Shown: positions 47,639-56,901 of the stretch, piece after piece | How the letters are laid out: every line of letters begins with the position of its first letter | How positions within the stretch are numbered: position 1 is the stretch's first letter | Source of the DNA: Saprospiraceae bacterium | GTDB lineage: Bacteria > Bacteroidota > Bacteroidia > Chitinophagales > Saprospiraceae | NCBI GenBank assembly: GCA_022448945.1 | Contig: JAKVCV010000001.1 | Location: forward strand, 157,305-220,790 | Direction of reading: 5' to 3' | DNA length: 63,486 bases | Notes under the pieces: model-generated | What the model saw: the letters and a program-made list of their open reading frames with translations, nothing else | The model's database searches: none | What the model was told of the DNA's origin: nothing | Position numbers and translations under genes: made by a program

Positions 47639-48439
47639 TTGACTCGTTTTTTCTTTCATATTGCTTATAACGGTAAAAACTACCATGGTTGGCAGCGTCA
47701 AGTAAACGTTCGGTCAGTACAAGAGGTAATTGAAACACTATTAGCTGAAGTGTTAAAAATGCCTACTATTACAATAGTGGGGTGTGGGAGAACTGATGCG
47801 AGGGTACATGCTAGCCAATATTTTTTTCATACAGATTTGTCTTTTCCACTAAAAGAAGACATTTTATATATTCTCAACAAACGTTTACCTGATGACATTT
47901 CTGTTTTTGATATTATTGAAATGGAAGGTAAACCACATGCTCGTTTTAACGCGACTGAAAGGGTTTATGATTATTTTATTCATACTTTTAAAGATCCTTT
48001 TTATAAAGATATTAGCTCTATCTATACAGATGAAAAACTAAATCTTCAAAAGATGAAGGATGCCATAAGTTTGTTGCCAAAATATGAAGATTATCGAGCA
48101 TTCTGCAAACAGCCTGATTTACATAATACAACTTTCTGCAAAATTAGTTCTGCAAAATTGTTATTTGCAGATAATGGAAAAAAATTGCGATTCAGAATAA
48201 GTTCAAATCGGTTTTTAAGAGGACAGGTTCGTATTATTGTTCAAAAAATACTGGATATCGGTTCAGGAAAATTTTCCATTCATGAATTTGAAGAATGTTT
48301 AATAACACAAAGACGTGCTAAACTCATAAAGCCAGCACATCCTGAAGGTCTTTTTCTTTCAAAAGTTAGTTATCCTTTTTTATCTTTACCTCAAAAAGGT
48401 GCTTTTGTGTCTTTGGCAAATTCTTGGCAAGAAATTTAG
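47639..48439 (+). CDS. truA: tRNA pseudouridine(38-40) synthase
   Basis: 266 residues. Makes pseudouridine at positions 38-40 of the anticodon arm. The catalytic aspartate is D53 in GRTDARVHASQ; YHGWQRQ near the N-terminus and the RGQVR segment are standard. The start codon is TTG at 47639: it places the conserved RFFFHIAYNGKNYHGWQ at the normal distance, and I see no in-frame ATG just upstream. A start further upstream on ATT cannot be excluded. It follows the ASST-like gene by about 70 bp. Confidence 0.93.
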   Translation: MTRFFFHIAYNGKNYHGWQRQVNVRSVQEVIETLLAEVLKMPTITIVGCGRTDARVHASQYFFHTDLSFPLKEDILYILNKRLPDDISVFDIIEMEGKPHARFNATERVYDYFIHTFKDPFYKDISSIYTDEKLNLQKMKDAISLLPKYEDYRAFCKQPDLHNTTFCKISSAKLLFADNGKKLRFRISSNRFLRGQVRIIVQKILDIGSGKFSIHEFEECLITQRRAKLIKPAHPEGLFLSKVSYPFLSLPQKGAFVSLANSWQEI

Positions 48440-48504
48440 TATATTTGTTTTAGCATTATTTTTTTTAAATATTTCCCCTTTGTTCACTATAAATAGCTTT
48501 TAAA

Positions 48505-50547
48505 ATGAAATGTTTTTTACTAGCCCTAAGTTTTTTGTTGTGTCTTTTTACTTTCAGTTATGCTCAGTTTCCTATAACCGTCAATGAAATTGAAGTAACT
48601 TCCAATGCAGTTGTTGAGTATGATGGAAATCTGGAAGATGGGAGAAAAATAACGGATTTGAGCTGGGCGTCAAGAAGTTCTGTTGCATGCTTTCCTTCAA
48701 CACAAAATTCAAAATTTGATGGCAATCATGTTCAACATGGTTTTGTATTACCAGCTAATTCAGAAGTTTCAATAATTCTAGAACCACATAATAGAAAAGC
48801 GGAATTTAGTATGTACGCTTATCAGGTTAGTACTTCACAATATCCGGTTGTGCCCAATTTGTATTTTTGTAGATCATGTGAAGCTGATTATAAATGGGAT
48901 TACCCCAAGAAAGGGCTAACGCAAGATCATACCCGAACAATAAAAATGAATTCTTTTCAAGATAGTTATAATGTCTTTGTCGGAGTAGCTGGTGCAAATG
49001 GTTTAGAAAAATGTGATTATACTTTGAAAATTTATATCAAAACAAGTGAAAAGCCTATGTTTAATCAGGCAAAGATTAAAGTTTTCAAAGCTGCAAGTGA
49101 ACCCAATAAGACAAAGTATTATAAAGGAGATCTATCTGATGGCGTACAGGTACATGATTTATCCTGGGCATCATCAAGTTCTAATGCATGTTTTCCTTCA
49201 ACACAAAATTCAAAATTTACAGGAAATCATATTATGTATGTTACTCACATTCCTGAATATTCAGAAATGGATATTACTCTAGTTCCTGATGATCCTAATG
49301 CTGACATGAGTATTTATGCTTTCGAGACAGCAGAAACGAGTAATAGCATGGTTCCCAATTTAGTTTCGTGTATAACATGTGAAGCTGACTATAAGTGGGA
49401 TTACCCTAGAAATGGGGAAAGTCAGGATCATTCACGCTCTGTACATTTGAATGCTATAAAAAACCCTTACAGGGTTGTTATAGGGGTTGCTGGTGCTGAT
49501 GGATTAACGAATGGCAGTTTTATTTTGAAAATAAAAACGGATACAAGGGTTTTGAGTAATCAAAGTCAACAAAGATTGAAAGTTTACAGAGCAAAAGCAG
49601 CGCCCAACGAAACAAAATTCTATAGAGGAAGTCTTAAAGATGGCGTACAGATACATGATTTAACCTGGGCATCATCAAGTTCTAATGCATGTTTTCCAGG
49701 AACCCAAAATTCAAAGTATTCGGGAAACCATATTATATATATAACTGAGATACCAGCTTATTCCAAAATGGATATAACGGTTGCCCCTAATGATCAAAAT
49801 GCCAATATGAGTGTTTATGCTTTTATGAATAGTCTTAATAGTGATGCTATGGTTCCAAATCTTTCTTCATGTATTTCTTGTGAAGCTGATCATAAGTGGG
49901 ATTACCCCAAAAAAGGACAAACACAGAATCACACTAGAACAATATCACTTAATTCAACTAATCGCCCCTATCGTGTTGTAATAGGTGTTGCTGGGGCCGA
50001 TAGCCTAGTGGAAGGAGATTTTATAGTGAAAATAAAAACAATGACTAACGATTTAAACAATCAACCACAAAAACCTCTAAAATTGTTTAGTGCTAATAGT
50101 GAAAAAGGCAAGACAAAAGGGTTTATGGGAAATTTAGCTGATGGTGTTAAAGTTCACGACTTATCTTGGGCATCATTAAGTTCTGTTGCTTGTTTCCCTG
50201 AGACTCAAAATTCAAAATTTACAGGTAATCACATTTTATACATCACTGATATTCCGGCTTATTCTAAAATGGAAATTACTGTTGTCCCAGAAGATAAAAA
50301 TGCAAATATGAGTATATATGCATATATGACTTCATCGGATAATAAATCTATGATTCCTAAGCTTAAGACTTGTATAAGTTGTGAGGCAGAGTATAAATGG
50401 GATTATCCTAAAAGTGGACAGATACAGGACCACACACGTTCAGTAAATCTTAATTCAGAAAGTACTTCTAATCGGGTTGTTATTGGAATAGTTGGAGCAA
50501 ATGGTTTAACAGAAGGCAAATACATACTAAAGATAAAGACAGAATAG
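48505..50547 (+). CDS. Secreted protein of four tandem 167-residue repeats
   Basis: 680 residues, family not recognised. The signal peptide ends SYAQ. The rest is four near-identical repeats. Landmark cysteines fall at 62/122/125, 229/289/292, 397/456/459 and 563/623/626, a period of 166-168 residues. Shared blocks are DL(S/T)WAS-SS--ACFP-TQNSK--GNH, C--CEA--KWDYP--G--Q-H-R and V-G--GA--L. Each repeat is beta-rich and ends like a PPC-type domain (YTLKIYIKT). No T9SS tail, anchor or enzyme motif is seen. Repeats 2 and 3 are also very alike at DNA level, so duplication was recent. Export by signal peptide to the periplasm or surface is likely; role unknown. Confidence 0.88.
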   Translation: MKCFLLALSFLLCLFTFSYAQFPITVNEIEVTSNAVVEYDGNLEDGRKITDLSWASRSSVACFPSTQNSKFDGNHVQHGFVLPANSEVSIILEPHNRKAEFSMYAYQVSTSQYPVVPNLYFCRSCEADYKWDYPKKGLTQDHTRTIKMNSFQDSYNVFVGVAGANGLEKCDYTLKIYIKTSEKPMFNQAKIKVFKAASEPNKTKYYKGDLSDGVQVHDLSWASSSSNACFPSTQNSKFTGNHIMYVTHIPEYSEMDITLVPDDPNADMSIYAFETAETSNSMVPNLVSCITCEADYKWDYPRNGESQDHSRSVHLNAIKNPYRVVIGVAGADGLTNGSFILKIKTDTRVLSNQSQQRLKVYRAKAAPNETKFYRGSLKDGVQIHDLTWASSSSNACFPGTQNSKYSGNHIIYITEIPAYSKMDITVAPNDQNANMSVYAFMNSLNSDAMVPNLSSCISCEADHKWDYPKKGQTQNHTRTISLNSTNRPYRVVIGVAGADSLVEGDFIVKIKTMTNDLNNQPQKPLKLFSANSEKGKTKGFMGNLADGVKVHDLSWASLSSVACFPETQNSKFTGNHILYITDIPAYSKMEITVVPEDKNANMSIYAYMTSSDNKSMIPKLKTCISCEAEYKWDYPKSGQIQDHTRSVNLNSESTSNRVVIGIVGANGLTEGKYILKIKTE

Positions 50548-50724
50548 ATAATTGTATATGTCATTTAAATCAAAGTTGCTATCTGAAGAACATACATTAC
50601 CATATATATTGATTTAATAATAAATACACCTTTTCAGACAAAAGATAAAGACTACAAATAGAGAACAACTAAAAGTTGTAAAAATTAAATAGTTGAAAAT
50701 CTCCTTTTAGCACAAAACTTTGTT

Positions 50725-50732
50725 TATCTTTG
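50725..50732 (+). promoter_or_regulatory. -7 box TATCTTTG upstream of the TPR-ribH genes
   Basis: An exact match to TAnnTTTG, 89 bp before the start codon at 50821. The best upstream TTG is too far for standard -33 spacing, so only the -7 half is supported. Confidence 0.4.
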
Positions 50733-50820
50733 CTCGGAAATTTATTATAAATATACTTCAATTCGATTTTTATGATTTGTAAATAATCGAATATCCCTAA
50801 TAAATAATTAGTCAAATCTT

Positions 50821-51549
50821 ATGGCAAAGAAAAAAAATGTTGAAATACAAGACCTTTCTGTTGAAGAGTTCAAAGAGAAGGCAAATAACCTCTTTGAGGA
50901 TAATAAGAATTTAATTTTTGGTGTTATAGGTGTTGTTGTTGTATTGACATGTGGTTTATATTATTATAGCCAAATGTATATGAAGCCTCGTAAAGCTGAT
51001 GCTCAGGCAGAACTTTATAAAGCAAATCAGTATATGGACAAAGATTCTTTTAACCTTGCTTTAAACGGAAAAACTATAAAAGGGCAAGCGGGGAATTTTA
51101 TTGGTTATTATGGTATAATTGATCAATATAGTGGCACTCCTGCGAGTAATCTAGCCCACTTCTATGCAGGCTCTGCATTGTTGAACCTAGGAGTACAGTA
51201 TATGAATGATGGAGATACCGTAAAGGCAAAAAAAACATATCTTTTGGTTCTCGAATTTCTTCAAGAATATAGTGGTGAAGAATTATTACAGGTTCAAGCA
51301 TATAATATGATGGGAGATGCTGCATCAGAATTAGGAAATTTTGAGGATGCTATGGGGTATTATGAAGACGCTGCTGGTTATACTGAAAATTTAGCTTTAC
51401 AAATTTATTCTAATTTTAAACTTGCTAAATTATTAGAATTTCAAAAGAAGAACGAAGAAGCAAAAAGAGTGTTTCAAGAGATAATGGACAAAGATGCTCA
51501 ATTAGGAGAACGTCTTGGTGTTGATAAAGATTTGATCCGATTAAAATAA
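50821..51549 (+). CDS. Membrane-anchored TPR protein (YfgM-like)
   Basis: 242 residues. A cytoplasmic basic and acidic N-terminus, one transmembrane helix at about residues 33-53, and a C-terminal domain with TPR-like helix pairs (ASNLAHFYAGSALLNLG, QVQAYNMMGDAASELGNFEDAMGYYEDAA). The layout matches the YfgM/BamD-like tetratricopeptide proteins that Bacteroidota commonly encode next to ribH. YfgM of E. coli helps chaperone handover at the translocon; transfer of this role is inference. It has a strong terminator after it. Confidence 0.85.
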   Translation: MAKKKNVEIQDLSVEEFKEKANNLFEDNKNLIFGVIGVVVVLTCGLYYYSQMYMKPRKADAQAELYKANQYMDKDSFNLALNGKTIKGQAGNFIGYYGIIDQYSGTPASNLAHFYAGSALLNLGVQYMNDGDTVKAKKTYLLVLEFLQEYSGEELLQVQAYNMMGDAASELGNFEDAMGYYEDAAGYTENLALQIYSNFKLAKLLEFQKKNEEAKRVFQEIMDKDAQLGERLGVDKDLIRLK

Positions 51550-51574
51550 TTAAGCCTTTTTAGGTTTTGTTCTT

Positions 51575-51617
51575 AAAAGGTAAGATGACTATTACTATAG
51601 TTAATCTTACCTTTTTT
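51575..51617 (+). terminator. Long-hairpin terminator after the TPR gene
   Basis: AAAAGGTAAGAT and ATCTTACCTTTT form the outer 12-bp stem; ACTAT and ATAGT add an inner 5-bp stem. A T-run follows. Confidence 0.9.
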
Positions 51618-51682
51618 ATTATTTATTAATTTTGTACAATTAGTATATTTAATCTTAAGATTACAATATAATCCTTTAAAAT

Positions 51683-52207
51683 ATGAGTAGCGCAGATAAA
51701 AATCTATCTTCTTATGATGTTAATAAATTGCCTTCAGTAGAAGAATTTAATTTTGGCATTATTGTCGCCGATTGGAATGAGAAAATAACCCATGAACTAT
51801 ATAATGGTTGTTATGATACACTTGTTAAGCATGGTGCCAAAAAAGAAAATATTCACACAGTTCAGGTGCCTGGAACTTTTGAATTACCGCAAGGTGCTAG
51901 AATTCTTAATAAAAACAAAAGCATTGATGCTACAATTTGTATTGGATGTGTTATAAAAGGTGAAACAAGTCATAATGAATATATTAATATGTCAGTTGCC
52001 AATGCATTACAGAATATGGCTATTGCAACTGCAAAACCTTTCATTTTTGGAGTTCTAACACCAAATAGTATGGAACAGGCTCTGGAAAGGGCAGGAGGTG
52101 TATATGGCAATAAAGGAGTAGAAGCTGCAGTTACGGCTTTGCGAATGGTTGTTCTGGATAATGAGCTAAAAGGAGGTAATTCTTCTATCGGATTTGGAAA
52201 ATCTTAA
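51683..52207 (+). CDS. ribH: 6,7-dimethyl-8-ribityllumazine synthase
   Basis: 174 residues. Condenses 5-amino-6-ribitylaminouracil with 3,4-dihydroxy-2-butanone 4-phosphate in riboflavin synthesis. The motif GCVIKGETSHNEYI (with the catalytic His), VPGTFELPQGA and FGVLTPNSMEQALERAGG are as in the family. The C-terminal tail is a little longer than in E. coli. The TPR gene upstream is its usual neighbour; here a terminator stands between them, so ribH has its own promoter. Confidence 0.95.
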   Translation: MSSADKNLSSYDVNKLPSVEEFNFGIIVADWNEKITHELYNGCYDTLVKHGAKKENIHTVQVPGTFELPQGARILNKNKSIDATICIGCVIKGETSHNEYINMSVANALQNMAIATAKPFIFGVLTPNSMEQALERAGGVYGNKGVEAAVTALRMVVLDNELKGGNSSIGFGKS

Positions 52208-52228
52208 TTTTAATTTACTGAAATTGAC

Positions 52229-53095
52229 ATGATGAAAATAAGTGTTATTGATACTGGCTTTTTCAAATTAGACGGTGGTGCTATGTTTGGTGTAGTTCCC
52301 AAAAAACTGTGGTCCCGTCTGGAAACTCCTGATGAAAATAATTTGTGTACTTGGGCAATGCGTTGTTTGTTAATTGAAACAGACATGCGGAAAATTATTA
52401 TTGATACTGGAATTGGGGATAAACAATCAGAAAAATTTTTCTCTCATTTTCATCCACATGGTGAAGATACCATGGTTGGGTCACTTGCAAATCAAGGACT
52501 TTCTTTAGAAGATATTACAGATGTTTTTATTACGCATTTGCATTTTGATCATGTAGGCGGGGCAGTAAGCAAGGGTGTGAATGGTAAGTTAATACCTACC
52601 TTTCCTAATGCTACTTACTGGTCGAATCAAGTTCATTATGACTGGGCTTTCACTCCAAATGCTAGGGAAAAGGCTTCTTTTCTTAAGGAAAATTTTGTTC
52701 CTCTTAAAGAAGAAGGTGTTCTTAAAATGCTCGATGTTTTGCCATATAACGAGGTTCTTGAATGGTTACCCGGGATTGATATTGGATTTGCATACGGACA
52801 TACTGAAGCTTTAATGACACCAAGGATAAACTATCAAGGAAAAACTATTATTTATTGTGCTGATCTATTGCCTTCTCCATCACATATTAGTATGCCCTAT
52901 GTTATGGGCTATGATATCCGTCCTTTACAGACGCTTATTGAGAAAGAATGGTTCCTGAATAAAGCAGTAGATGAAGAACATATTCTTTTCTTTGAACATG
53001 CCCCTGAAATTGAAGCATGTACAGTAAAACGCAATGAAAAAGGCCGAATAGTTGTCGATAAATCTGGTAAACTATCTGATATTATTCAACTCTAA
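52229..53095 (+). CDS. Metallo-beta-lactamase-fold hydrolase
   Basis: 288 residues. The metal site is THLHFDHVGG near residue 112, with a further His at GHTEA and Asp in YCADLLPSP. The N-terminal region (IDTGFFKLDGGAMFGVVPKKLW) is typical of the quorum-quenching/arylsulfatase-like subgroup in Bacteroidota, whose substrates are unknown. The first two codons are both ATG (52229 and 52232). It starts 22 bp after ribH and probably shares its mRNA. Its last 24 bp overlap the 3' end of the convergent pseudouridine synthase gene. Confidence 0.88.
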   Translation: MMKISVIDTGFFKLDGGAMFGVVPKKLWSRLETPDENNLCTWAMRCLLIETDMRKIIIDTGIGDKQSEKFFSHFHPHGEDTMVGSLANQGLSLEDITDVFITHLHFDHVGGAVSKGVNGKLIPTFPNATYWSNQVHYDWAFTPNAREKASFLKENFVPLKEEGVLKMLDVLPYNEVLEWLPGIDIGFAYGHTEALMTPRINYQGKTIIYCADLLPSPSHISMPYVMGYDIRPLQTLIEKEWFLNKAVDEEHILFFEHAPEIEACTVKRNEKGRIVVDKSGKLSDIIQL

Positions 53096-53683
53096 CTTTT
53101 TATAGATAGTTTTTTGGTCTGTTTCACAAACTTCTCCAACCTTCATACTTCCTAAATGCAGGTTTACAATTTGATGTCTTACTAACCGAAGGGTAGGGTG
53201 CCCTACTTTTGCAGTCATTTTTCTTACTTGTCTGTTTTTGCCTTCAAAAAGACTGATTTCCAGCCATGTTGTAGGGATTTCTTTTCGAAAGCGTATAGGA
53301 GGGTCACGTTCTGGAAGAACTGGTGGTTGAGGTAGAAGTTGTACTTTTGTGGGTAGACATTTATGTTTTTTTTTATTGACTTTTATTTCAACACCTTCTT
53401 TTAATTGTTGTAATGCTTCAATAGTAGGAATTTTGTCTACCTGAACCCAATAATTACGGCTATGTTTGTTTTTGGGGTTCAATAATGCTTCCGTAAGTTT
53501 TTTGTCATTCGATAAAATGAGAAGCCCTTCACTATCTTTATCTAATCGTCCCACAGGATAAATATCTTTTTCAAATTTATAATTTAAATCTGCTAAAGTA
53601 CAATGTTGCTCTACTTCTTTGGTGAATTGAGAAAGCATTCCATACGGTTTGTAAATCAAGAAATATTTAAAGGTATTAGTCAT
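53072..53683 (-). CDS. RsuA/RluE family pseudouridine synthase
   Basis: 203 residues from the ATG at 53683. The annotated longer frame (start at 53791) adds 36 residues that overlap the upstream gene and lack conservation, so I use the start 4 bp after that gene's stop. The family opening YFLIYKPYGMLSQF and the catalytic GRLDKDSEGLLILSND are clear, as is the LFEGKNRQVRKM tail. It modifies one uridine in 23S or 16S rRNA; RluE is the closest in size because no S4 domain is present. It overlaps the MBL gene by 24 bp tail to tail. Confidence 0.9.
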   Translation of the reverse strand: MTNTFKYFLIYKPYGMLSQFTKEVEQHCTLADLNYKFEKDIYPVGRLDKDSEGLLILSNDKKLTEALLNPKNKHSRNYWVQVDKIPTIEALQQLKEGVEIKVNKKKHKCLPTKVQLLPQPPVLPERDPPIRFRKEIPTTWLEISLFEGKNRQVRKMTAKVGHPTLRLVRHQIVNLHLGSMKVGEVCETDQKTIYKKLELNNIR

Positions 53684-53687
53684 TGTA

Positions 53688-54170
53688 TTATACCATTCTT
53701 GAATGCCAGCTATCTGATAGTGGAATTTCCCATTGTGTTTCCAATTCAGCTTTAGATGAGACCAGATTATTGAAAACAGTCGTATTATCATTTATTGCTC
53801 CTGATGCATACAGTTTTGAGAATTCAGGCCTGGAGGCAGAAAGCACAGAATCGGAATCAGATTTATATGTAAAGTTCAGTCGGTCGAACATATCGACTTG
53901 CATTTGCTTTTCTATATCTTTTATTAATGCAACTGACGAGTCAATCGAACAGCCAGATGGGGCTTCATGACTTTTGTCGACTATTATCTGAATAAATCGG
54001 TTGTATTTAATTCCGGCCCATGCCTTTAATGGCGTATTGTGACTTTGCCATTGTTTAATAAAACTTTCAAGTTGTTGTTGAATACTATCTCTTTGTGCAT
54101 CTGTAAAAGTTTTATTGCTTTGATATATCCAGACTCTAGAATCAGCAGGTAATTCATTATAATCTACCAT
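53688..54170 (-). CDS. Conserved small protein often labelled ABC transporter ATPase
   Basis: 160 residues from the ATG at 54170, which lies 4 bp after the stop of the Fe-S protein gene; an earlier in-frame ATG at 54197 overlaps it and is not favoured. Conserved stretches are MVDYNELPADSRVWIYQ, FIKQWQSHNTPLKAW and APSGCSIDSSVALI. It has no Walker motifs, so the common database label as an ABC transporter ATPase is not supported. It is a soluble protein always seen beside the CCG-domain Fe-S gene in Bacteroidota. Function unknown. Confidence 0.8.
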   Translation of the reverse strand: MVDYNELPADSRVWIYQSNKTFTDAQRDSIQQQLESFIKQWQSHNTPLKAWAGIKYNRFIQIIVDKSHEAPSGCSIDSSVALIKDIEKQMQVDMFDRLNFTYKSDSDSVLSASRPEFSKLYASGAINDNTTVFNNLVSSKAELETQWEIPLSDSWHSRMV

Positions 54171-54174
54171 ATTG

Positions 54175-54972
54175 TCAAAAATTATTTGATTGAACAATCA
54201 TTTCAGATAGATCTAAGACCATTATGTTATCTTGTTTTTCTTTTTCTTTAATGCCGTCTTGAAGCATAGTAATACAGAATGGACAATTTGCAGCGACTAC
54301 AGTAGCATTAGTATCTAAGATTTGTTCGGTTCTTTTTGTATTAATTCTTTTGTTGCCTTCTTCATCTTCTTTAAACATTTGGGCACCACCTGCACCACAG
54401 CATAAGCCACGTGATTTATTTTCAGCCATTTCATTTAGGTTGGCATCCAGTTGTTCCAAAATTTTTCTTGGAGCTTCGTAGACATCATTAGCACGCCCTA
54501 GGTAACAGGAATCGTGGTAAGTAATTGTTTTACCTTTAAAATTTCCTCCATCTATTTTTAGCTTACCATCATCGATAAGTTGTTGTAAAAATTGAGAGTG
54601 GTGTACTACCTGAGCATCGTACATACCTATTTTGGGATATTCATTTTTTAAGATATTAAAACAATGAGGGCATGTTGTAACAATTGTTTTGACTTTATAA
54701 GTATTCAAAGTCATTATATTTTCTTGGGCTTTCATTTGGAAAATAAATTCATTACCCGCTCTTCTTGCAGGATCACCTGTGCAAGATTCTTCCTTTCCTA
54801 GTATGGCGAAATCAATATTTAGTGCATTAAGGATTTTACAAAAAGCGACTGTAATTTTTTGAGCACGTTGGTCAAAACTTCCAGCACAGCCTACCCAGAA
54901 TAAGATTTCAGGTTGCTTACCTTCAGCAGCTAGTTCTGACATAATTGGTACATTAAGTTTAGTGTTCTCCAT
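54175..54972 (-). CDS. CCG-domain Fe-S-binding protein
   Basis: 265 residues with two cysteine-rich CCG domains: GCAGSFDQRA with TTCPHCFN, and HDSCYLGR with CCGAGGAQMF and ANCPFCI. This is the C-terminal half of GlpC/LutA/HdrB-type proteins, which bind unusual Fe-S clusters and act in quinone-linked oxidation of lactate, glycolate or glycerol-3-phosphate, or in electron bifurcation. The partner reductase is not in the window. It heads a three-gene unit with the small protein and the Rlu-type synthase (4-bp spacings). Confidence 0.9.
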   Translation of the reverse strand: MENTKLNVPIMSELAAEGKQPEILFWVGCAGSFDQRAQKITVAFCKILNALNIDFAILGKEESCTGDPARRAGNEFIFQMKAQENIMTLNTYKVKTIVTTCPHCFNILKNEYPKIGMYDAQVVHHSQFLQQLIDDGKLKIDGGNFKGKTITYHDSCYLGRANDVYEAPRKILEQLDANLNEMAENKSRGLCCGAGGAQMFKEDEEGNKRINTKRTEQILDTNATVVAANCPFCITMLQDGIKEKEKQDNIMVLDLSEMIVQSNNF

Positions 54973-55371
54973 GTTTATATCTAATCGTATTTTTGATTCG
55001 TATTTGATTAAGTATAAAATTACGAAATTTTATTAAAATAATCTACTATGCCTATAATTCTTGCGATATCCCATTTTAATATAAGAAATGTTCCGTATTT
55101 GTATAGACTTATCTGTTGTTCTTCCCACTTCCAAAATGTAATTTACTAATAGGATTTAGATAGTCAAAATCATAATAGCTTCGCTACCACTTTCTAACTT
55201 CCAAGCATTTGTTTTTAATGGGTATTATTAGATATATTCTTGAAAGTCTTTAAGTTTTATTGAATTAACTTAGTGGCTTATTGCTTTGATTTAACATCAT
55301 AAATGCGTTATCCTAAATAATTTTTTCTTAGGATTTAATTCAATTCGTTGAATATTTTTGAAATTTAAAGA
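54973..55371. other. 399-bp intergenic region
   Basis: It contains the promoter side of the Fe-S gene and the 3' side of rpoN. A 7-bp hairpin (ATCCTAA with TTAGGAT, 55310-55334) could end rpoN transcription but lacks a T-run. No gene is seen in it. Confidence 0.4.
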
Positions 55372-56901
55372 TTATATTTCTTTGCGCAAGCGCGCTACTG
55401 GAATTCCTAGCTGATCTCTGTATTTAGCAACAGTACGTCTTGCGATATTATACCCTTTGCTGAGTAATAACTTTTTGAGCACTTCGTCAGAGTAAGGTTT
55501 GCGTTTAGGTTCAGATGATACTAGTTCGCTCATAATTTTCTTTACTTCACGGGTAGACACTTCTTCTCCTTCAGTTGTCTGTAAGGATTCAGAGAATAAT
55601 TGTTTAAGTAGTATTGTTCCAAATTCTGTCTGTACATATTTGCTATTCGCAACACGAGATATTGTTGAAATATCTAGCCCTGTAATTTCTGCAATATCTT
55701 TAAGGATCATCGGACGCAGTTTTTTCTCGTCACCAGAAAAGAAAAAGGCGTATTGATATTGCATGATAGCGTACATTGTTTTTAACATTGTATTCTGTCT
55801 TTGTTTTATAGCATCGATGAACCATCTTGCGGCATCAATTTTTTGCTTTACAAACATTGCAGCTTCACGTTGTGATTTATTTTTTTTATTTAATTTATAC
55901 GCTTGCAACATCTCTTTGTATTGATTGTTTACACGAAGTTCAGGCGCATTACGGTTATTTAGTGAAAGGTCTAGTTCTCCAGATTTACTTTCAATAATAA
56001 AATCGGGAATAATATATTGCTTTTTCATTCCTGCTGAACTTGCATGGACGGACCCTGGTTTGGGATTTAATTTAAGGATTTCTTCAGTTGCTAACCTTAG
56101 ATCCTCCCTGTATAGTGATAGTTTACGAAGCAGTTTATTGTAATGTTTTTTAGAAAATTCCTTGAAATATTTTTTTATTATAGTATGAGCTAATCTCAAG
56201 TGTTTTGTCTCCTCTTCGTTTTTTTTTGAAATTTCTAAAGAGTGTATTTTTCGATCTAGTTGAAGCATTAGACATTCTTGAAGCGACTGTGCTCCTATAC
56301 CAGCAGGTTCAAAAGTTTGTATTTTTTTAAGAACATGAAGTACCTCTTTTTTAGTAATAATAATGTTGTGAGCAAATGCTAAATCATCAGTAATAGCCAT
56401 AGGCTCTCGTCTCAGATACCCATCTCCATCTATGCTGCCAATTATCTGCAGAGCTATTTTTTCTTCTACTCCTTCTAACGATAGTAGGCCTAATTGACGT
56501 TCCATTTCTTCATGAAAAGAACTTTCAATAGCTACAGGTATAGATTTATCATCATCATCTATAGAATAGTTATTTACCTCATACTTGTATGAAGGTTCAT
56601 CATCATTCATATAGTCTTCTAGGTAGTCTTCAAGTGAATTGTCTTCTTGACGTTCTGCCTCCTCGTTAATATCATCATCTCTTGTTTTTTCGTCAATACT
56701 TACATCATCTGTCTCATTTTCGTTTTCTTCTTCTTCAGTATTTAATTCATCTTTACTATCTTCCAAGGCCGGGTTAGATTCCAATTCTTCTTGAATTCGT
56801 TGCTCTAACATAATGGTCGGCACCTGCAAAAGTTTCATCAACTGAATTTGTTGAGGAGACAGTTTTTGCATTTGTTTCTGTGAAAGATTTTGTCTTAGCA
56901 T
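55372..56901 (-). CDS. rpoN: RNA polymerase sigma-54 factor
   Basis: 509 residues. Region I (RQNLSQKQMQKLSPQQIQLMKLL), an acidic region II rich in Asp and Glu (about 45-120), the core-binding domain and the C-terminal DNA-binding part are in order. The RpoN box is present as ARRTVAKYR near the C-terminus. It directs transcription from -24/-12 promoters with the help of enhancer-binding proteins. Region II is long and unusually acidic. No sigma-54 activator gene is in the window. It is monocistronic. Confidence 0.95.
   Translation of the reverse strand: MLRQNLSQKQMQKLSPQQIQLMKLLQVPTIMLEQRIQEELESNPALEDSKDELNTEEEENENETDDVSIDEKTRDDDINEEAERQEDNSLEDYLEDYMNDDEPSYKYEVNNYSIDDDDKSIPVAIESSFHEEMERQLGLLSLEGVEEKIALQIIGSIDGDGYLRREPMAITDDLAFAHNIIITKKEVLHVLKKIQTFEPAGIGAQSLQECLMLQLDRKIHSLEISKKNEEETKHLRLAHTIIKKYFKEFSKKHYNKLLRKLSLYREDLRLATEEILKLNPKPGSVHASSAGMKKQYIIPDFIIESKSGELDLSLNNRNAPELRVNNQYKEMLQAYKLNKKNKSQREAAMFVKQKIDAARWFIDAIKQRQNTMLKTMYAIMQYQYAFFFSGDEKKLRPMILKDIAEITGLDISTISRVANSKYVQTEFGTILLKQLFSESLQTTEGEEVSTREVKKIMSELVSSEPKRKPYSDEVLKKLLLSKGYNIARRTVAKYRDQLGIPVARLRKEI

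Noticed and set aside
53684-53791. 36-residue N-terminal extension of the pseudouridine synthase
   Set aside because: It overlaps the upstream gene and has no family similarity; the start 4 bp after that gene's stop fits better.
53688-54170. Naming the small protein an ABC transporter ATPase
   Set aside because: There are no Walker A, Walker B or signature motifs; the label is an inherited misannotation.
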